A stretch of 64,000 bases of DNA from the NCBI RefSeq assembly GCF_030209835.1, contig NZ_JARVRF010000011.1, positions 186,001 through 250,000 of the forward strand, in the 5' to 3' direction. The DNA is from Arthrobacter sp. efr-133-R2A-120. Lineage in GTDB: Bacteria > Actinomycetota > Actinomycetes > Actinomycetales > Micrococcaceae. The notes below the pieces were generated by a model. It did no database searches. It was not told the DNA's origin and saw only the letters and a list, made by a program, of their open reading frames with translations. Shown here one piece after another: positions 34,564-43,856 of this stretch. A program made the position numbers and the translations under genes. Positions within the stretch are counted from its first letter, which is position 1. Each line of letters opens with the position of its first letter.

Positions 34564-35538
34564 ATGTCCTCGCCAACAAACATGCCCTCGACGTCCGCGC
34601 CGTCGTCGCCTAAGTCCGGGAAGCCAAGGAAGCCGGCCTGGCCCGGGTGGGTGCGGGCGGTGCTGGCGGGTGCGGCTGCCGTCGTAGTTTTGGCGCTGGT
34701 TGTGCTGCTGGCCAGGTGGCTGCGCACCCTCGGACCTATGCAGGATTTCCTGACGACGTATCCGGGGCAGGCCGAGCTGCCCGCGTCGACCCCGCTCGGC
34801 TTGCCGGCCTGGCTGGGGTGGCAGCACTTCCTCAACGCGTTCCTGATCCTGCTGATCGTCCGTTCCGGCTGGCTGGTGCGCACCACCGCCAGGCCCAAGG
34901 CGAACTGGACCCGGAACAACAAGGCCCTAATCAAAACGAAGAACCCGCCGAAAAAGATCAGCCTGGACCTCTGGTTCCACCTGAGCCTGGACGCATTGTG
35001 GGTTCTCAACGGGATTGTTTTCTTCATCATGCTCTTCGCCACGGGCCAATGGCTGCGGATTGTGCCGACAGGCTGGAACGTCATCCCGAACGCGCTGTCG
35101 GCGGCGTTGCAGTATGCGTCCCTGGACTGGCCGCTGGAGAGTGGCTGGAGTAACTACAACGCGCTGCAGTTGCTTTCATATTTCGCGGTCGTGTTCATCG
35201 CAGCGCCGTTGGCGATCGCCACCGGGCTGCGGATGTCCAACGTATGGCCCCAGCACACTGCCCGGCTGAACAGGGCGTACACGATCGAGATGGCCCGTGC
35301 CCTGCATTACCCGACGATGCTGTTCTTCGTGCTGTTCATCGTCATCCACGTGGTCCTGGTATTCACCACAGGGGCACTCCGAAACCTGAACCACATGTAC
35401 GCTGCACGGGACGACGCCGGCTGGCTCGGCTTCTGGATGTTCGCCGGTTCGCTGGCCTTGATGAGCGCGTCCTGGTTCCTGGCACGCCCGCTCTTCCTGC
35501 GGCCCGTCGCGACCCTCACCGGCAAGGTGACGCGATAA
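34564..35538 (+). CDS. Cytochrome b/b6-domain membrane protein linked to ETF
   Basis: The ATG at 34564 is chosen. The 324-residue protein has a Pro/Ser-rich N-terminal tail and about six hydrophobic helices. Candidate haem ligands are the His in [19 protein letters not shown] and VIHVVLVF; the pair in the last two helices is typical for bis-His cytochrome b of the formate dehydrogenase gamma/b561 class. No flavin or quinone-oxidoreductase motif is seen. Its place after etfBA suggests a membrane electron acceptor working with ETF, perhaps replacing ETF-quinone oxidoreductase. Confidence 0.78.
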   Translation: MSSPTNMPSTSAPSSPKSGKPRKPAWPGWVRAVLAGAAAVVVLALVVLLARWLRTLGPMQDFLTTYPGQAELPASTPLGLPAWLGWQHFLNAFLILLIVRSGWLVRTTARPKANWTRNNKALIKTKNPPKKISLDLWFHLSLDALWVLNGIVFFIMLFATGQWLRIVPTGWNVIPNALSAALQYASLDWPLESGWSNYNALQLLSYFAVVFIAAPLAIATGLRMSNVWPQHTARLNRAYTIEMARALHYPTMLFFVLFIVIHVVLVFTTGALRNLNHMYAARDDAGWLGFWMFAGSLALMSASWFLARPLFLRPVATLTGKVTR

Positions 35539-36345
35539 ACGCCGCATCGCTCGGGCCAAGAAACATTCGTTCTCGCGCTTTATAAGCGGCCCTTGTTCTA
35601 ACCTGGAAGCGGGTTACGGGCAGCCGAATCGCGGGTAGGCATCGGACAACGAAGCAACGAGCAGCACACCGGGCTCTGTGAGCCAACTGGGATACGGGTC
35701 GGATCAGCTCCTCCCGGTCGAATCGGGCGACAAAATCGACGCGCATACGAGGAGAAAGACTGGATCCCTGAGCGGGGACGGTAACCTCCGCCACGAATAG
35801 AACTGCCGAATTGGACCAACTCGATGAGAGATCCGGGGTTCTATTGCATCTTCACCAACTGGCTGCTGCCACAACAAATCCACACGGGTTCCTAAAACGC
35901 CCCCGTTGGGGGTAGGCATCACTGGCGCCTGTGACCAGAGGGGCGATGCTGACCGCTGGGGTACTTAGCGGGTTTCGCTCCTGTAGTGGAGTCCAATCCA
36001 GGGTGCTGCGGTGAGTTCATCGTCCAGAGATTGTTGCGACGGCGACGCTACGTCTTCTGCCGTCGGATCCCGCAGGGGCTCTCCGTGACAGTCGGTACTT
36101 GTAGATTGCGAAATAGGCACTGGCATCTCCTGCTGGTTTGGGTGCGAACTATAGAGCGGCACGAACCGATTCAGTTCCCAGGACTTTGGACTGAGACGTA
36201 CTCCTCGGGTCATCCCTGGCTGCGGATGGCAGCGTGTAGTGAGCGGCGGGGCGGCAGTTGTTGCGATAGGCGACGATCCGGGTGATCGTCTTTTGCAGCC
36301 CCGCCGCGGCTTGTGGATGGGCGATGCCCATAGAGGCCTTGGCGC
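35539..36345. other. Non-coding or decayed region
   Basis: About 800 bases follow the cytochrome b gene without an open frame I can support. Minus-strand frames at 35516-35794, 35704-35922 and 35965-36213 have no known motif and mutually overlap. Together with the missing terminators this suggests degraded genes. Confidence 0.4.
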
Positions 36346-36696
36346 CTAGGCTGGGTGGGCTTTTTCCGCTGCGGGATCGCTGCGGTTCTGGCGGATCCGG
36401 GAGTCGACGCGCCAGACGTCGATCCCGTCGCATTGATGAATCATCACCCGACCCATTCCCCCGCTCAGATAGATCCAAATAGTCAAGCCATCTGCGGTGA
36501 TGTCGTCAACCCATCCGGTGGTCGATACGTTGAGACCGTTGCGTAGCTCGACGAATTCCTTGCGCCACAGGTACTTCCACCGCTTCACCAAGAGAGGCTG
36601 AGCCCGGCTAAGCGGCAGGCTGTGTCGGTGCTGCGGTTCGAGCTGACTGGAAAATCCAGCCTTCCGGCCTGCCGGTGGAGGTGTATTGAGTACCAT
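36346..36696 (-). CDS. Small unknown protein
   Basis: A 116-residue frame with ATG at 36696 behind GAAAGGG. The first 35 residues are Pro/Arg/His-rich and probably disordered. The rest looks like a compact beta-rich domain: KRWKYLWRKEFVELRNG, TGWVDDITADGLTIWIYL and a Gly-rich turn before MIHQCDGIDVW. I do not recognise a family. The pattern is protein-like, with alternating hydrophobics and no low-complexity run, and small proteins of this shape occur in actinobacterial accessory regions. Confidence 0.5.
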   Translation of the reverse strand: MVLNTPPPAGRKAGFSSQLEPQHRHSLPLSRAQPLLVKRWKYLWRKEFVELRNGLNVSTTGWVDDITADGLTIWIYLSGGMGRVMIHQCDGIDVWRVDSRIRQNRSDPAAEKAHPA

Positions 36697-37174
36697 GGAT
36701 CCCTTTCGTCGTGACCCTCCACTGGTGCACGCGCTTTCAGCCGGCCGGGATAGGGTCAGTCCCGGTCATTCAGATCCAGCCCTTCGGTTGGGTGCGGAAA
36801 GTCATGTTGCATCTCGCATATAAACAATTAGTATCATATGCATGAATGGCAGGAAAGGGTCCGTTGGAACATTCCGCCCATAACCAATCGGCGGCCCGTG
36901 TCTCATGTCAGCTTGCCCTCCGGCACCGTGCGCCCAGCAGTATGAGTCAAACGGCAGCCGCAAAGCGGCAACTTTCGCGCGGGGGAGTCCGACGTATCAG
37001 TTGCTCGCCGAGGCGCGACCGGTCAGCCTCCGATAGATCTGCCAGCTCGGGGCCTCGGTGGAACCAGCACCCCCTCTATGCAATCCATTTACCGTCACGC
37101 GGGTACCCGAGGCGTCGGGTGTGACCCGCGCGTCGCCCACGGGCGCATTTGGGGAATGCGCCAGCGCTCGGGGA
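36697..37174. promoter_or_regulatory. Intergenic region with AT-rich promoter-like element
   Basis: No gene is seen. The minus strand at 36847-36832 reads ATTCATGCATATGATA, sharing 13 of 16 positions with the promoter element found before the catabolic operons. It also holds an inverted repeat GCATAT...ATATGC (36816-36841). It would serve the small leftward gene at 36346-36696. Confidence 0.45.
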
Positions 37175-39040
37175 TCAGACGTCGATGGTGCGCTGCCTGG
37201 CTTGGATGACGTCGTTGACTTCGATGGCCGTTGAGATGCGCGTGAGATCGGAAGCACGTGAAAGGTCAACTGCGAGCAGATCCTCGATCCGTCGGCGGGC
37301 TTCGATGACGAAGTCTTCTTTGATATGCAGCTGCTCGGCCGTCATACGAACATTGAGATCGTTGTGAATGAGGGCAGACAAGGTCGGCAGGAGCGACGGA
37401 TCTTGGGCTAAGTCGTTGGCACGTAACGGGCCAAGCACGTCGTCGACATAGTGGCTCAGCGCGGATAAATCCGGGAGCTGAAGCAGAAGCCCGGTCAGTC
37501 CTAGATCGCTCAACACCAGGGTTCCGGGGGGACTCTCGCGCAGGGCTGCCAGCTCAATGGCTCCGCGGGCCGTTGCAAACGCTGCCGGATAGTCAGCGAT
37601 GCTTGTGACCGGTCCCGTGATGGCAGCGTGTGTGCGATCCGTGCCTTGATTGCGTACTGAAGGAATCTGCCTGACCTGGTCGCCGATGCCTCGCACTTCG
37701 TTGATCGGCGTCGTTGGTCCCAGCGGCCAGAGAGCAACGATGTGTTCCTCGTGGGATCCGAGCAGCGGCTTTGGTGAGACTTGTCGTGCCATCCGTTCGA
37801 ACGTGGCGGCAAGCCAGTATGGTCGAGCGCTTTCGATACGGGATTCGAATCGGACTGCGATGACTGCGTGGGGGAGTGACAGATCGTGGCCGAGCCGTGC
37901 GGCTTGGCTCAAGAACGTTGTGGAGCCGCGCCGTTTGCCTGACAGGAGTTCGGAGAGAATCTCGCCGGTGTCCCTCCACTCTGCCTGGGTCGCTGTCCGG
38001 GTGCGGAGGAGTTCCAGGGCTACGGGCGCCGCCGCGCGTTCCATCGCCTGGCGATCCAGCGGCCGCAGTTCGGAGAGCTTCCCGCTCGTCCAGATCCACG
38101 CGACGATCTTCTCCTTGATCATCACCGGAACCCGAACAACAGTCCCCGTCCCTGTTGGATCCGGAAGATGAACTTCGGACAGCAATCCGGTATTGCCTGC
38201 GGACGCGGCATCGGGGAGGGGGAGGCCGTCGGCATTCGCGAGGAGGGTGGCCGGGAGCGAAACGCCGTCGCGTTCGGTGTTGTAGAGGATGGTTCCGTTG
38301 GTCTCGCAGACAGCGACGGGACGATCCAGGATCTCTGCCAGGGCTCCGCCAAGTGCTCGAACTCCGCCACCTTCGAGCGTTAAGGCCGTCAAGCGCTCGT
38401 GGATCGCTTCGGCTTGTCTTTGCAGTTCGTACTGCTCCTCAAGCGACTCATTCAGCTCGTTGAGGACCGTGATCTTCTTCGCCTGTTCGGAGCGCAGACG
38501 ACTGGTGGTGATGGCTATTGCCGCTTGGTCCGCCAGCATCAAGAGGCGCGATTCTTCTTCTTTAGTGAAGTGATGGGTTGATCGGGTGTAGCAGTTGAGG
38601 GTACCGAGTGTCTCATCGGCGGTGTTCAAAGGCACCGAGATCATGGAGTTATATCCTTGGTCTCTTGCGGCGGCTCTCCAAGTGAGCATCGTCGGATTAC
38701 TTCCGAAGTCTTCGATCTGCACGGGAACGCCCATCGCGAACGCCTGACCGGCCGGCGTGGGGGTGTGAAGGCCGTGAAGTCGGACCGGGTGCGCTGCGTT
38801 TATGTCTCGGATGTAGTCGGCCGAGAGGCCGTAGGAGCCTTCGATCACCAGGACCTGCGATGCCGCGTCCGGGATGAAGATCGCACAGAAGTCGTACGAC
38901 ATCAATTTGCAGGCCGTCGCGGCGATCAGGTCCAACAGTTCGCTCAGCGAAACGCCACGATTGACTGCCGCGCCGATTTGGGCCAGCGCTTGCAGCCATC
39001 CTTGAATATGCTGGGCCATGCGATCAGGTCCCATTTTCAC
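37175..39040 (-). CDS. GAF-domain PucR/CdaR-type transcriptional regulator
   Basis: A 621-residue protein. Residues about 25-175 form a GAF domain (CKLMSYDFCAIFIPD, MISVPLNTADETLGTLNCY). A coiled-coil-like linker with EQAKKITVLNELNESLEEQY follows, then a central domain with a GGDEF-related fold typical for CdaR/PucR. The C-terminal part fits the PucR helix-turn-helix, but the usual LHVHRNTLRYRL core reads LHIKEDFVIEARRR. This family activates catabolic operons in response to metabolites. The DNA-binding helix is clearly non-standard. It lies just outside the island boundary at 39.26 kb. Confidence 0.82.
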   Translation of the reverse strand: MKMGPDRMAQHIQGWLQALAQIGAAVNRGVSLSELLDLIAATACKLMSYDFCAIFIPDAASQVLVIEGSYGLSADYIRDINAAHPVRLHGLHTPTPAGQAFAMGVPVQIEDFGSNPTMLTWRAAARDQGYNSMISVPLNTADETLGTLNCYTRSTHHFTKEEESRLLMLADQAAIAITTSRLRSEQAKKITVLNELNESLEEQYELQRQAEAIHERLTALTLEGGGVRALGGALAEILDRPVAVCETNGTILYNTERDGVSLPATLLANADGLPLPDAASAGNTGLLSEVHLPDPTGTGTVVRVPVMIKEKIVAWIWTSGKLSELRPLDRQAMERAAAPVALELLRTRTATQAEWRDTGEILSELLSGKRRGSTTFLSQAARLGHDLSLPHAVIAVRFESRIESARPYWLAATFERMARQVSPKPLLGSHEEHIVALWPLGPTTPINEVRGIGDQVRQIPSVRNQGTDRTHAAITGPVTSIADYPAAFATARGAIELAALRESPPGTLVLSDLGLTGLLLQLPDLSALSHYVDDVLGPLRANDLAQDPSLLPTLSALIHNDLNVRMTAEQLHIKEDFVIEARRRIEDLLAVDLSRASDLTRISTAIEVNDVIQARQRTIDV

Positions 39041-39772
39041 ACTTAGAGTTTTTCACGGTTTCCCTTCACGAGCGAGAGACTACTCGCCTGACCAGGCAAC
39101 CTGTTCCGGTACAGTCGAACAAAATGGCCGTGCCAGTGAGCGAATTCAAAAGTGGGAACCGAAGGTGTGTTGACAGTGTCAACACTTCGAGCCACGGACT
39201 GGGCCGTAAATCGGTCGGACTGGCCCGGATTCTCGATGTTTTCCGGACTCCCCAGTGTTTGCAGGGGTTGGAATGCGTTTCGAGTCCCACCTCGGGCACA
39301 GTGTTTTCGCAGTTCAGAGGCCTTTTGGCTTTTTAGTGTTGACAAAGCTTGACTTTTTGGAATTCTCTCTGGTGTATCGCGTTCTTCGCAACAGGCGTTG
39401 GATCGCGGAGTTCTCCGCACTGCCGGATCGGGTGTTTCCTTTGCAGTCGCCCGAATCACTTTGTGCGAGCTGGAGCATGCTGCGGGCTTCGAGGTCCGCA
39501 GCCGGTGGCACGCATTTGGCTCAATAAGGCTGCCGCTCCTTGCCGAGGCGCGTAGTTTCGGACCCCAGGTATGCGCCGTCAGCGTCGATCCCTCGTCCGC
39601 TGATGGCGGAGAACGAGCGGTTCACAGGCCACATCGGTCCCGAGCACGTCTGCCTGGCAATCAGGACCGACGGCGTATAGCTGAGCTGATGCAGGATCTG
39701 ACGGACGAATACTTGGCGGGTCACAGCGTGTTGATGAACGGTTCTCGGGATGCTCGCCGTCATTGTTGACCT
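39041..39772. other. Island left boundary region
   Basis: No gene can be supported. The region contains the left att-like repeat (39166-39330, core 39262-39306), the inverted repeat GTGTTGACA-G-TGTCAACAC at 39168-39186, a further GTGTTGAC half-site at 39336 and a hairpin AGGCC-TTTT-GGCTT. Rightward frames at 39398-39769 have no motif, although one alternative frame near 39570-39670 looks partly protein-like, so a decayed gene is possible. Confidence 0.5.
39262..39306 (+). repeat. att-like repeat, left copy (tRNA 3'-end-like core)
   Basis: This 45-bp core matches 57437-57481 at 44 of 45 positions and includes TTCGAGTCCCACCTCGGGCA, which looks like a tRNA T-loop and acceptor 3' side. Weaker similarity continues on both sides (about 39166-39330 versus 57342-57507), including a shared GTGTTGAC inverted repeat. 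The T-stem does not pair and no tRNA body precedes it, so it is not a tRNA gene. Confidence 0.85.
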
Positions 39773-40447
39773 GTGACGACTGGACAAGACTTCTCGGACG
39801 AGATGGGGGCTGGGTTAGCGCCGCTGACGAGTGCGGAACGGGACCCATCTGACGAGTACATCGCAGAGCTGGCACAGTTACTGGGGCCGTCACGCCTCTT
39901 CACCCGCGAAGAAGTGCTCCAGCGATCCTCACCTGTACCCAGGGTGTCCGGCGTGTACGCGTGGTACTTCGATGAGGTGCCGCCGGGTGTTGACGTCCGC
40001 GACTGCCACGCAATCCCTGAAGGAGTGATGCTCTATGTCGGGATCGCGCCCAAAGAGCCGCCGCGCAATGGCGCGTCGCCGAGCACCCAGACGCTTTGGA
40101 ACCGGATCCGATACCACTACCGCGGCAACGCCTACGGTTCCACACTACGGCTGACACTGGGCTGCCACCTGGCAGACAAGCTAGGCATCGCGCTCCGCAG
40201 AGTCGGCAGCGGAAACCGGCTGACCTTCACGCACCATGGCGAACATCAGATCAACGAGTGGATGAGCCGGCACGCCCGCGTGACCTGGGTCCAGACGGAT
40301 ACGCCCTGGCTGCCCGAAACGTACGCGATCGAGCAGCTGAATTTGCCGCTCAACCTCCAGGGCAACAGTCACCATCCCTACTACCCGACACTTAAGGCCC
40401 TCCGTGCTAAGCACAAGGCAATAGCGCGTGCGCTTCCTATCGCGTGA
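39773..40447 (+). CDS. GIY-YIG nuclease-family protein
   Basis: A 224-residue protein with a GTG start. The GIY-YIG core reads SGVYAWYF and, about 35 residues later, LYVGIAP. The conserved Arg lies in LWNRIRYHYRG and a Glu in YAIEQLNLPLNL. The LRLTLGCHL and LRRVGSGNRLTF segments belong to a standalone GIY-YIG subgroup. Such small nucleases are found in mobile islands and may act in DNA processing or restriction. It is the first intact gene inside the left island boundary. Confidence 0.75.
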   Translation: MTTGQDFSDEMGAGLAPLTSAERDPSDEYIAELAQLLGPSRLFTREEVLQRSSPVPRVSGVYAWYFDEVPPGVDVRDCHAIPEGVMLYVGIAPKEPPRNGASPSTQTLWNRIRYHYRGNAYGSTLRLTLGCHLADKLGIALRRVGSGNRLTFTHHGEHQINEWMSRHARVTWVQTDTPWLPETYAIEQLNLPLNLQGNSHHPYYPTLKALRAKHKAIARALPIA

Positions 40448-41153
40448 AGTCGGGCGGCTAATCATTGGTAGGACAGGAAACAGCACGGAGTCTGGACGCC
40501 CCAGCCTCAGGAGTTTTGCCATCAGTAGTATGTGCTTCGCGCAGCAGTGATGCGAAGTTCCCGCCAAAACCATCCGAAGCTGGCTTTCGAACCGCGCATC
40601 CATCGGGATACCGAACGGGGCTTACCCTGAGGGTTACGGGTTGAGATGATGTGGTGCAGGGCCGCGAGGTGACCTTCCGCGAGGTCGACGGCGTGGGTGT
40701 AGTCCAGCTGGCACGTCCCGTCCGGGGTGTCGTAGTCGCCGCCGAAGACCACCAGGTTTTCACGGCGCCCGACGGCGACCTGGGCGATGAACGGGACGAG
40801 GTTGTTCGGGATGCCCTGGGGCCCTCGCCGATGCGGCCGGAGGGGTGCGTGCCCACCGGGTTCAAGCCCTCCGCGCCCGCGGGAGTGGGTGCGATGCCGA
40901 CGTCGATGCCCGTGTAAGGCTTACGTTGGTTACCATCCACGAGCTGCGGTCTTCGAGGCTGCTATGGCATCCCCCTATGTCGCTTGGCATGACTCGGCAG
41001 GTCGAGGCTCACCTTTGTCAAAGAGCCGAGGTGAACCGCCGGGTTGCGAGGAAGGTGGAAGCTTCGTCCATGCTTGTATCTGTACTGCCCCCGGCGGCGG
41101 GGGATTTGATCGTTTCTCCAGCATTTGTCTGTGCCTCCACATAATGTGAGGGC
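40448..41153. other. Decayed region with galE fragment
   Basis: No intact gene is present. The centre holds a galE remnant on the minus strand (40648-40865). The flanks have only short frames without motif. It looks like a deletion scar between the GIY-YIG and endonuclease VII-like genes. Confidence 0.5.
40648..40865 (-). pseudogene. UDP-glucose 4-epimerase (galE) fragment
   Basis: Read leftward, one frame gives [16 protein letters not shown], the GalE segment after the active site. After a one-base frame change, [17 protein letters not shown] and [12 protein letters not shown] follow, then a [14 protein letters not shown] segment. These match the conserved order in GalE (NPVGAHPSG..., FGDDYPTPDGT.VRDYIHVVDLA). 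About 70 of roughly 330 residues remain, so it is a pseudogene scrap. Confidence 0.78.
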
Positions 41154-41430
41154 ATGGAAGACCTTTGTGTGGGACCGACTTACGTGCCCTCGGAGCAGTG
41201 CGGACGGCCCGTGAAGGTTGTCGAGCCACAGCCAATGTGTCAGGCGCATTTTTCGCAGTGGGAGAACCGCGGCGAGATGCGGCCCATCCGGATTCCTATC
41301 GGGAATCGGCCGTGTAGCGCACCCGCGGACGAAGGCGGCGGTGTTTGTGCACGCAAGCCGGGACATAACAGTCCTGGGGGCCGCTCTGCGATTCGCACTT
41401 TGGCGGAAACACCGGACGCTCAAACCACTT
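41154..41430 (+). pseudogene. Possible lost N-terminal zinc-ribbon repeat of the endonuclease VII-like gene
   Basis: In the frame from ATG 41154, the segment CGRPVKVVEPQPMCQAHF plus QWENRGEMRP resembles the unit YCGREAK...LCGTHYDQVRRGVEL found in the next gene in another frame. This suggests that the original protein had two or more such Cys/His units and that a frameshift separated them. Confidence 0.45.
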
Positions 41431-41448
41431 CACCAACAGATCCGCGGC

Positions 41449-42051
41449 GTGCAGGATCACACCTGTGAAGCGCCGGGCATGACTAAAACCTACTGCGGCA
41501 GGGAAGCCAAGAGCCTCACCCCCATACGACTTTGTGGTACTCATTACGATCAGGTGCGGCGTGGGGTTGAGTTGTACGCCGTTAAGAGGTCGTACCCTTC
41601 CAGGGCGCGCGATGAGAACGGCAATAAGCGCTGCTGCATGTGTGAGCAGTGGCTGCCAGAGGACAGCTTTCCACCCAATTCCAATGCTCGGGACGGTCTC
41701 CGCAGTCAGTGTAAGCCGTGCGTTGCCGACGAACGCCGGGCACGAATATACGGGATCACCGGCCAGGCCTACAGGGCCCTTCTCGACTTGCAGAACGGCG
41801 TGTGTTACCTCTGCCGGGAAGTTCCAGAGGGCCGGCAGGGACTCATGGTTGATCATGACCATTCGTGCTGCTCCGATAGTCAAAAGACATGTGGGTTCTG
41901 TATACGGGGGCTGCTGTGTTGGAGTTGCAATGCGGCCATTGGGCATGCCAAGGACAGGGCAGAATTGCTGGAAAGAATGTCAATGTATTTGCGTGTGGGG
42001 GCCGATCACGTGGCGGCCTACTTAGCAGAGAAGAGAATCGCGGCAACTTAG
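41449..42051 (+). CDS. Endonuclease VII-like HNH protein with zinc-ribbon unit
   Basis: The start is uncertain (GTG at 41449 suggested; ATG at 41479 possible). Residues about 5-40 hold a Cys/His unit (TYCGREAK, LCGTHYDQ), then a CCMCEQWLPEDSF...CKPCVADE zinc ribbon. The C-terminal domain follows the recombination endonuclease VII pattern: GVCYLCRE, LMVDHDHSCC and GLLCWSCNAAIGHAKD. Such phage-type nucleases resolve branched DNA, and actinobacterial islands and prophages often carry them. The gene ends about 280 nt before jetA. Confidence 0.75.
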   Translation: MQDHTCEAPGMTKTYCGREAKSLTPIRLCGTHYDQVRRGVELYAVKRSYPSRARDENGNKRCCMCEQWLPEDSFPPNSNARDGLRSQCKPCVADERRARIYGITGQAYRALLDLQNGVCYLCREVPEGRQGLMVDHDHSCCSDSQKTCGFCIRGLLCWSCNAAIGHAKDRAELLERMSMYLRVGADHVAAYLAEKRIAAT

Positions 42052-42329
42052 CGGCATGTTGAATCGATCTGCCGAAAGTGGTTCGGCATACGCAAGCGAC
42101 TATCTTTCGGTCGAGGCCACTTGCGGCGTTAATTGGCTGCGACATGCCCCGGCTGCACCAAGAATGTCAGTGGTGCCGAAGATACTGGCCTCATGTACAA
42201 GCTGTATGACTCAGAGTCGTTCGTCGCGGGAGCTTTCTTGCCCGCTCGGTGCCTGCCGTGGTTTTTTTCGGAGGTTCCGACCGGCAAGGCCAGTTGTCGG
42301 GAAGATCGCCTAACAAAGGGCGATCAACA

Positions 42330-43856
42330 ATGCGAAGCACTTGGGCGGTGGTGGTGAGCCTGGCGACTGGCATCGAGGGTGACGTCGCCCGCATCGAGGC
42401 TGCTCTTAATACACCGACCCTGAAACTGCTGGACCGCAAGTCCGCGGTAGTCGCCATGCCTCTCTTCGCTGCCGTGTTCCCCGACGATGCGCAACCGATT
42501 CCGGTCGAGCAGTTCCACACCCGCATCGACGCCCTCCTCGATGAGCTGCGAGCAGTCGGGTACACGGTGCCCTCCGCGGGCGGCAAGGCCCTCGCCATGC
42601 AGTGGGTGCGTGAGCGGTGGCTGTACCGGGACCCGGGGCGCGGGCAGGAAACCTATCAGCTCACCGGCGACGCCAGGCAGGCCCTGGACTACGTGATCCG
42701 TGCGAGCCGATCCCAGCTCAACGTCTCCGTGTCGCGCATCGAAACCATGCGGCGGGTCATCTCGGATGCCGCACAGGCGGCCAATCCGGACCGCGAGGAG
42801 CGTAAGCGCAGGCTCGCCGAAGAGATTGCGATCCTGCAGGAAGAGTACGACCACCTGGCCGCCGGCGGAGAGCTGCGGGAATCCTCGGAAGCGGAGTTGT
42901 CCGAGCAGTTCTCCAACGTGCTCCGCGAGCTCGATGGCCTGCCGTCCGACTTCCGCCGGGTCGAGGAGGCCGTGCGGAAGATGCACCGGGGCATCACCAA
43001 GCGGTTCCGTGAGGAAGAACGAGCCGTCGGGGAAGTGGTCGACGATTACCTTGCGCAGGCAAGCAGCCTGCTGACCGGTACTGCGGAGGGCAGGGCCTTT
43101 GCCGGCGCTCTGGAGCTCCTACGCAAACCTGACTGGCTGACAAGGCTGCGCTCCGATCTGGAAGCCATCCTGGCCCACCCTGGGGCAAGCCGTCTCCTTG
43201 CCGATGAACAGCACCAGATGCGCACCGCGGTGGACATAATCCGCCGCGGCATCGCCGACGTCCTGGATCAGCGCCAGCGCCTCACCGCCACCCTCCGGGA
43301 ACACATCGAGAACTACGACCACATCCGCAACCGCGAGCTCGACACGGTCCTGCGCGGAATCGACCGGGAAATGCGGACCTGGATGCAGTCGGCACGCGCC
43401 CGGGACCACGTCGGCGTCCAGTTGATCCCGCCGGGCCTGGACATAGCGGCGTTGCGGTTCAAGACCTACGATCCGGAGAGCCAGCGTCCGCCCGAACCGC
43501 TCGCGGACGTCTCTGACGAGGCGCCCGCGGCGCTGTCCCTGGAGGACATCCGTAGGCAGGGCGGCCCGTCACTGGACCAGCTGCGCCGCCGGATAGAGGA
43601 AAAAACCGCCAATGGTGAGCTTGAGTCCGCCGCGGCGCTGTTCAACTCGCTGCCCGGAGACCTTCGCCGCCCCGTCGAGATCCTCGGGCTCCTGCACCTT
43701 TTCACCGGACTCGGGGCCGTTGCCGATCCCAACCAGCGCGAGGCCGTGTACGCAGTGCGGCCCGACGGAAGCACGCGCACATTCCTGATGCCTGCCGCCA
43801 CGATCCGGCCCGCCGGGGACACGCAGGACACCGATACCGAAGGAGCACGCCAATGA
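42330..43856 (+). CDS. jetA: Wadjet defence system subunit JetA (kleisin-like, DUF3375)
   Basis: The ATG at 42330 follows AAAGGG at 9 nt; several GTG codons soon after are alternatives. The 508-residue protein has the DUF3375 pattern: a helical N-terminal winged-helix region (TLKLLDRKSAVVAMPLF), long coiled-coil-like helices rich in Glu/Arg (about 150-350) and a C-terminal winged-helix-like part (FNSLPGDLRRPVEILGLLHL). In type I Wadjet, JetA is the MukF-like kleisin linking the SMC heads. It is the first gene of a four-gene operon and overlaps jetB by ATGA. Confidence 0.93.
   Translation: MRSTWAVVVSLATGIEGDVARIEAALNTPTLKLLDRKSAVVAMPLFAAVFPDDAQPIPVEQFHTRIDALLDELRAVGYTVPSAGGKALAMQWVRERWLYRDPGRGQETYQLTGDARQALDYVIRASRSQLNVSVSRIETMRRVISDAAQAANPDREERKRRLAEEIAILQEEYDHLAAGGELRESSEAELSEQFSNVLRELDGLPSDFRRVEEAVRKMHRGITKRFREEERAVGEVVDDYLAQASSLLTGTAEGRAFAGALELLRKPDWLTRLRSDLEAILAHPGASRLLADEQHQMRTAVDIIRRGIADVLDQRQRLTATLREHIENYDHIRNRELDTVLRGIDREMRTWMQSARARDHVGVQLIPPGLDIAALRFKTYDPESQRPPEPLADVSDEAPAALSLEDIRRQGGPSLDQLRRRIEEKTANGELESAAALFNSLPGDLRRPVEILGLLHLFTGLGAVADPNQREAVYAVRPDGSTRTFLMPAATIRPAGDTQDTDTEGARQ

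Noticed and set aside
36346..36478. Overlapping minus-strand frame 36149-36478 as a gene
   Set aside because: It overlaps the better-supported 116-residue gene in another frame and is low-complexity.
39262..39306. tRNA gene at the att-like repeats
   Set aside because: Only the T-loop and acceptor-like 3' part is present. The T-stem does not pair in either copy and no D- or anticodon arm precedes it.
42133..42357. Small zinc-motif protein (CPGC start) before jetA
   Set aside because: The frame runs over the jetA start, only the first ten residues look meaningful, and no second Cys pair follows in a usable spacing.
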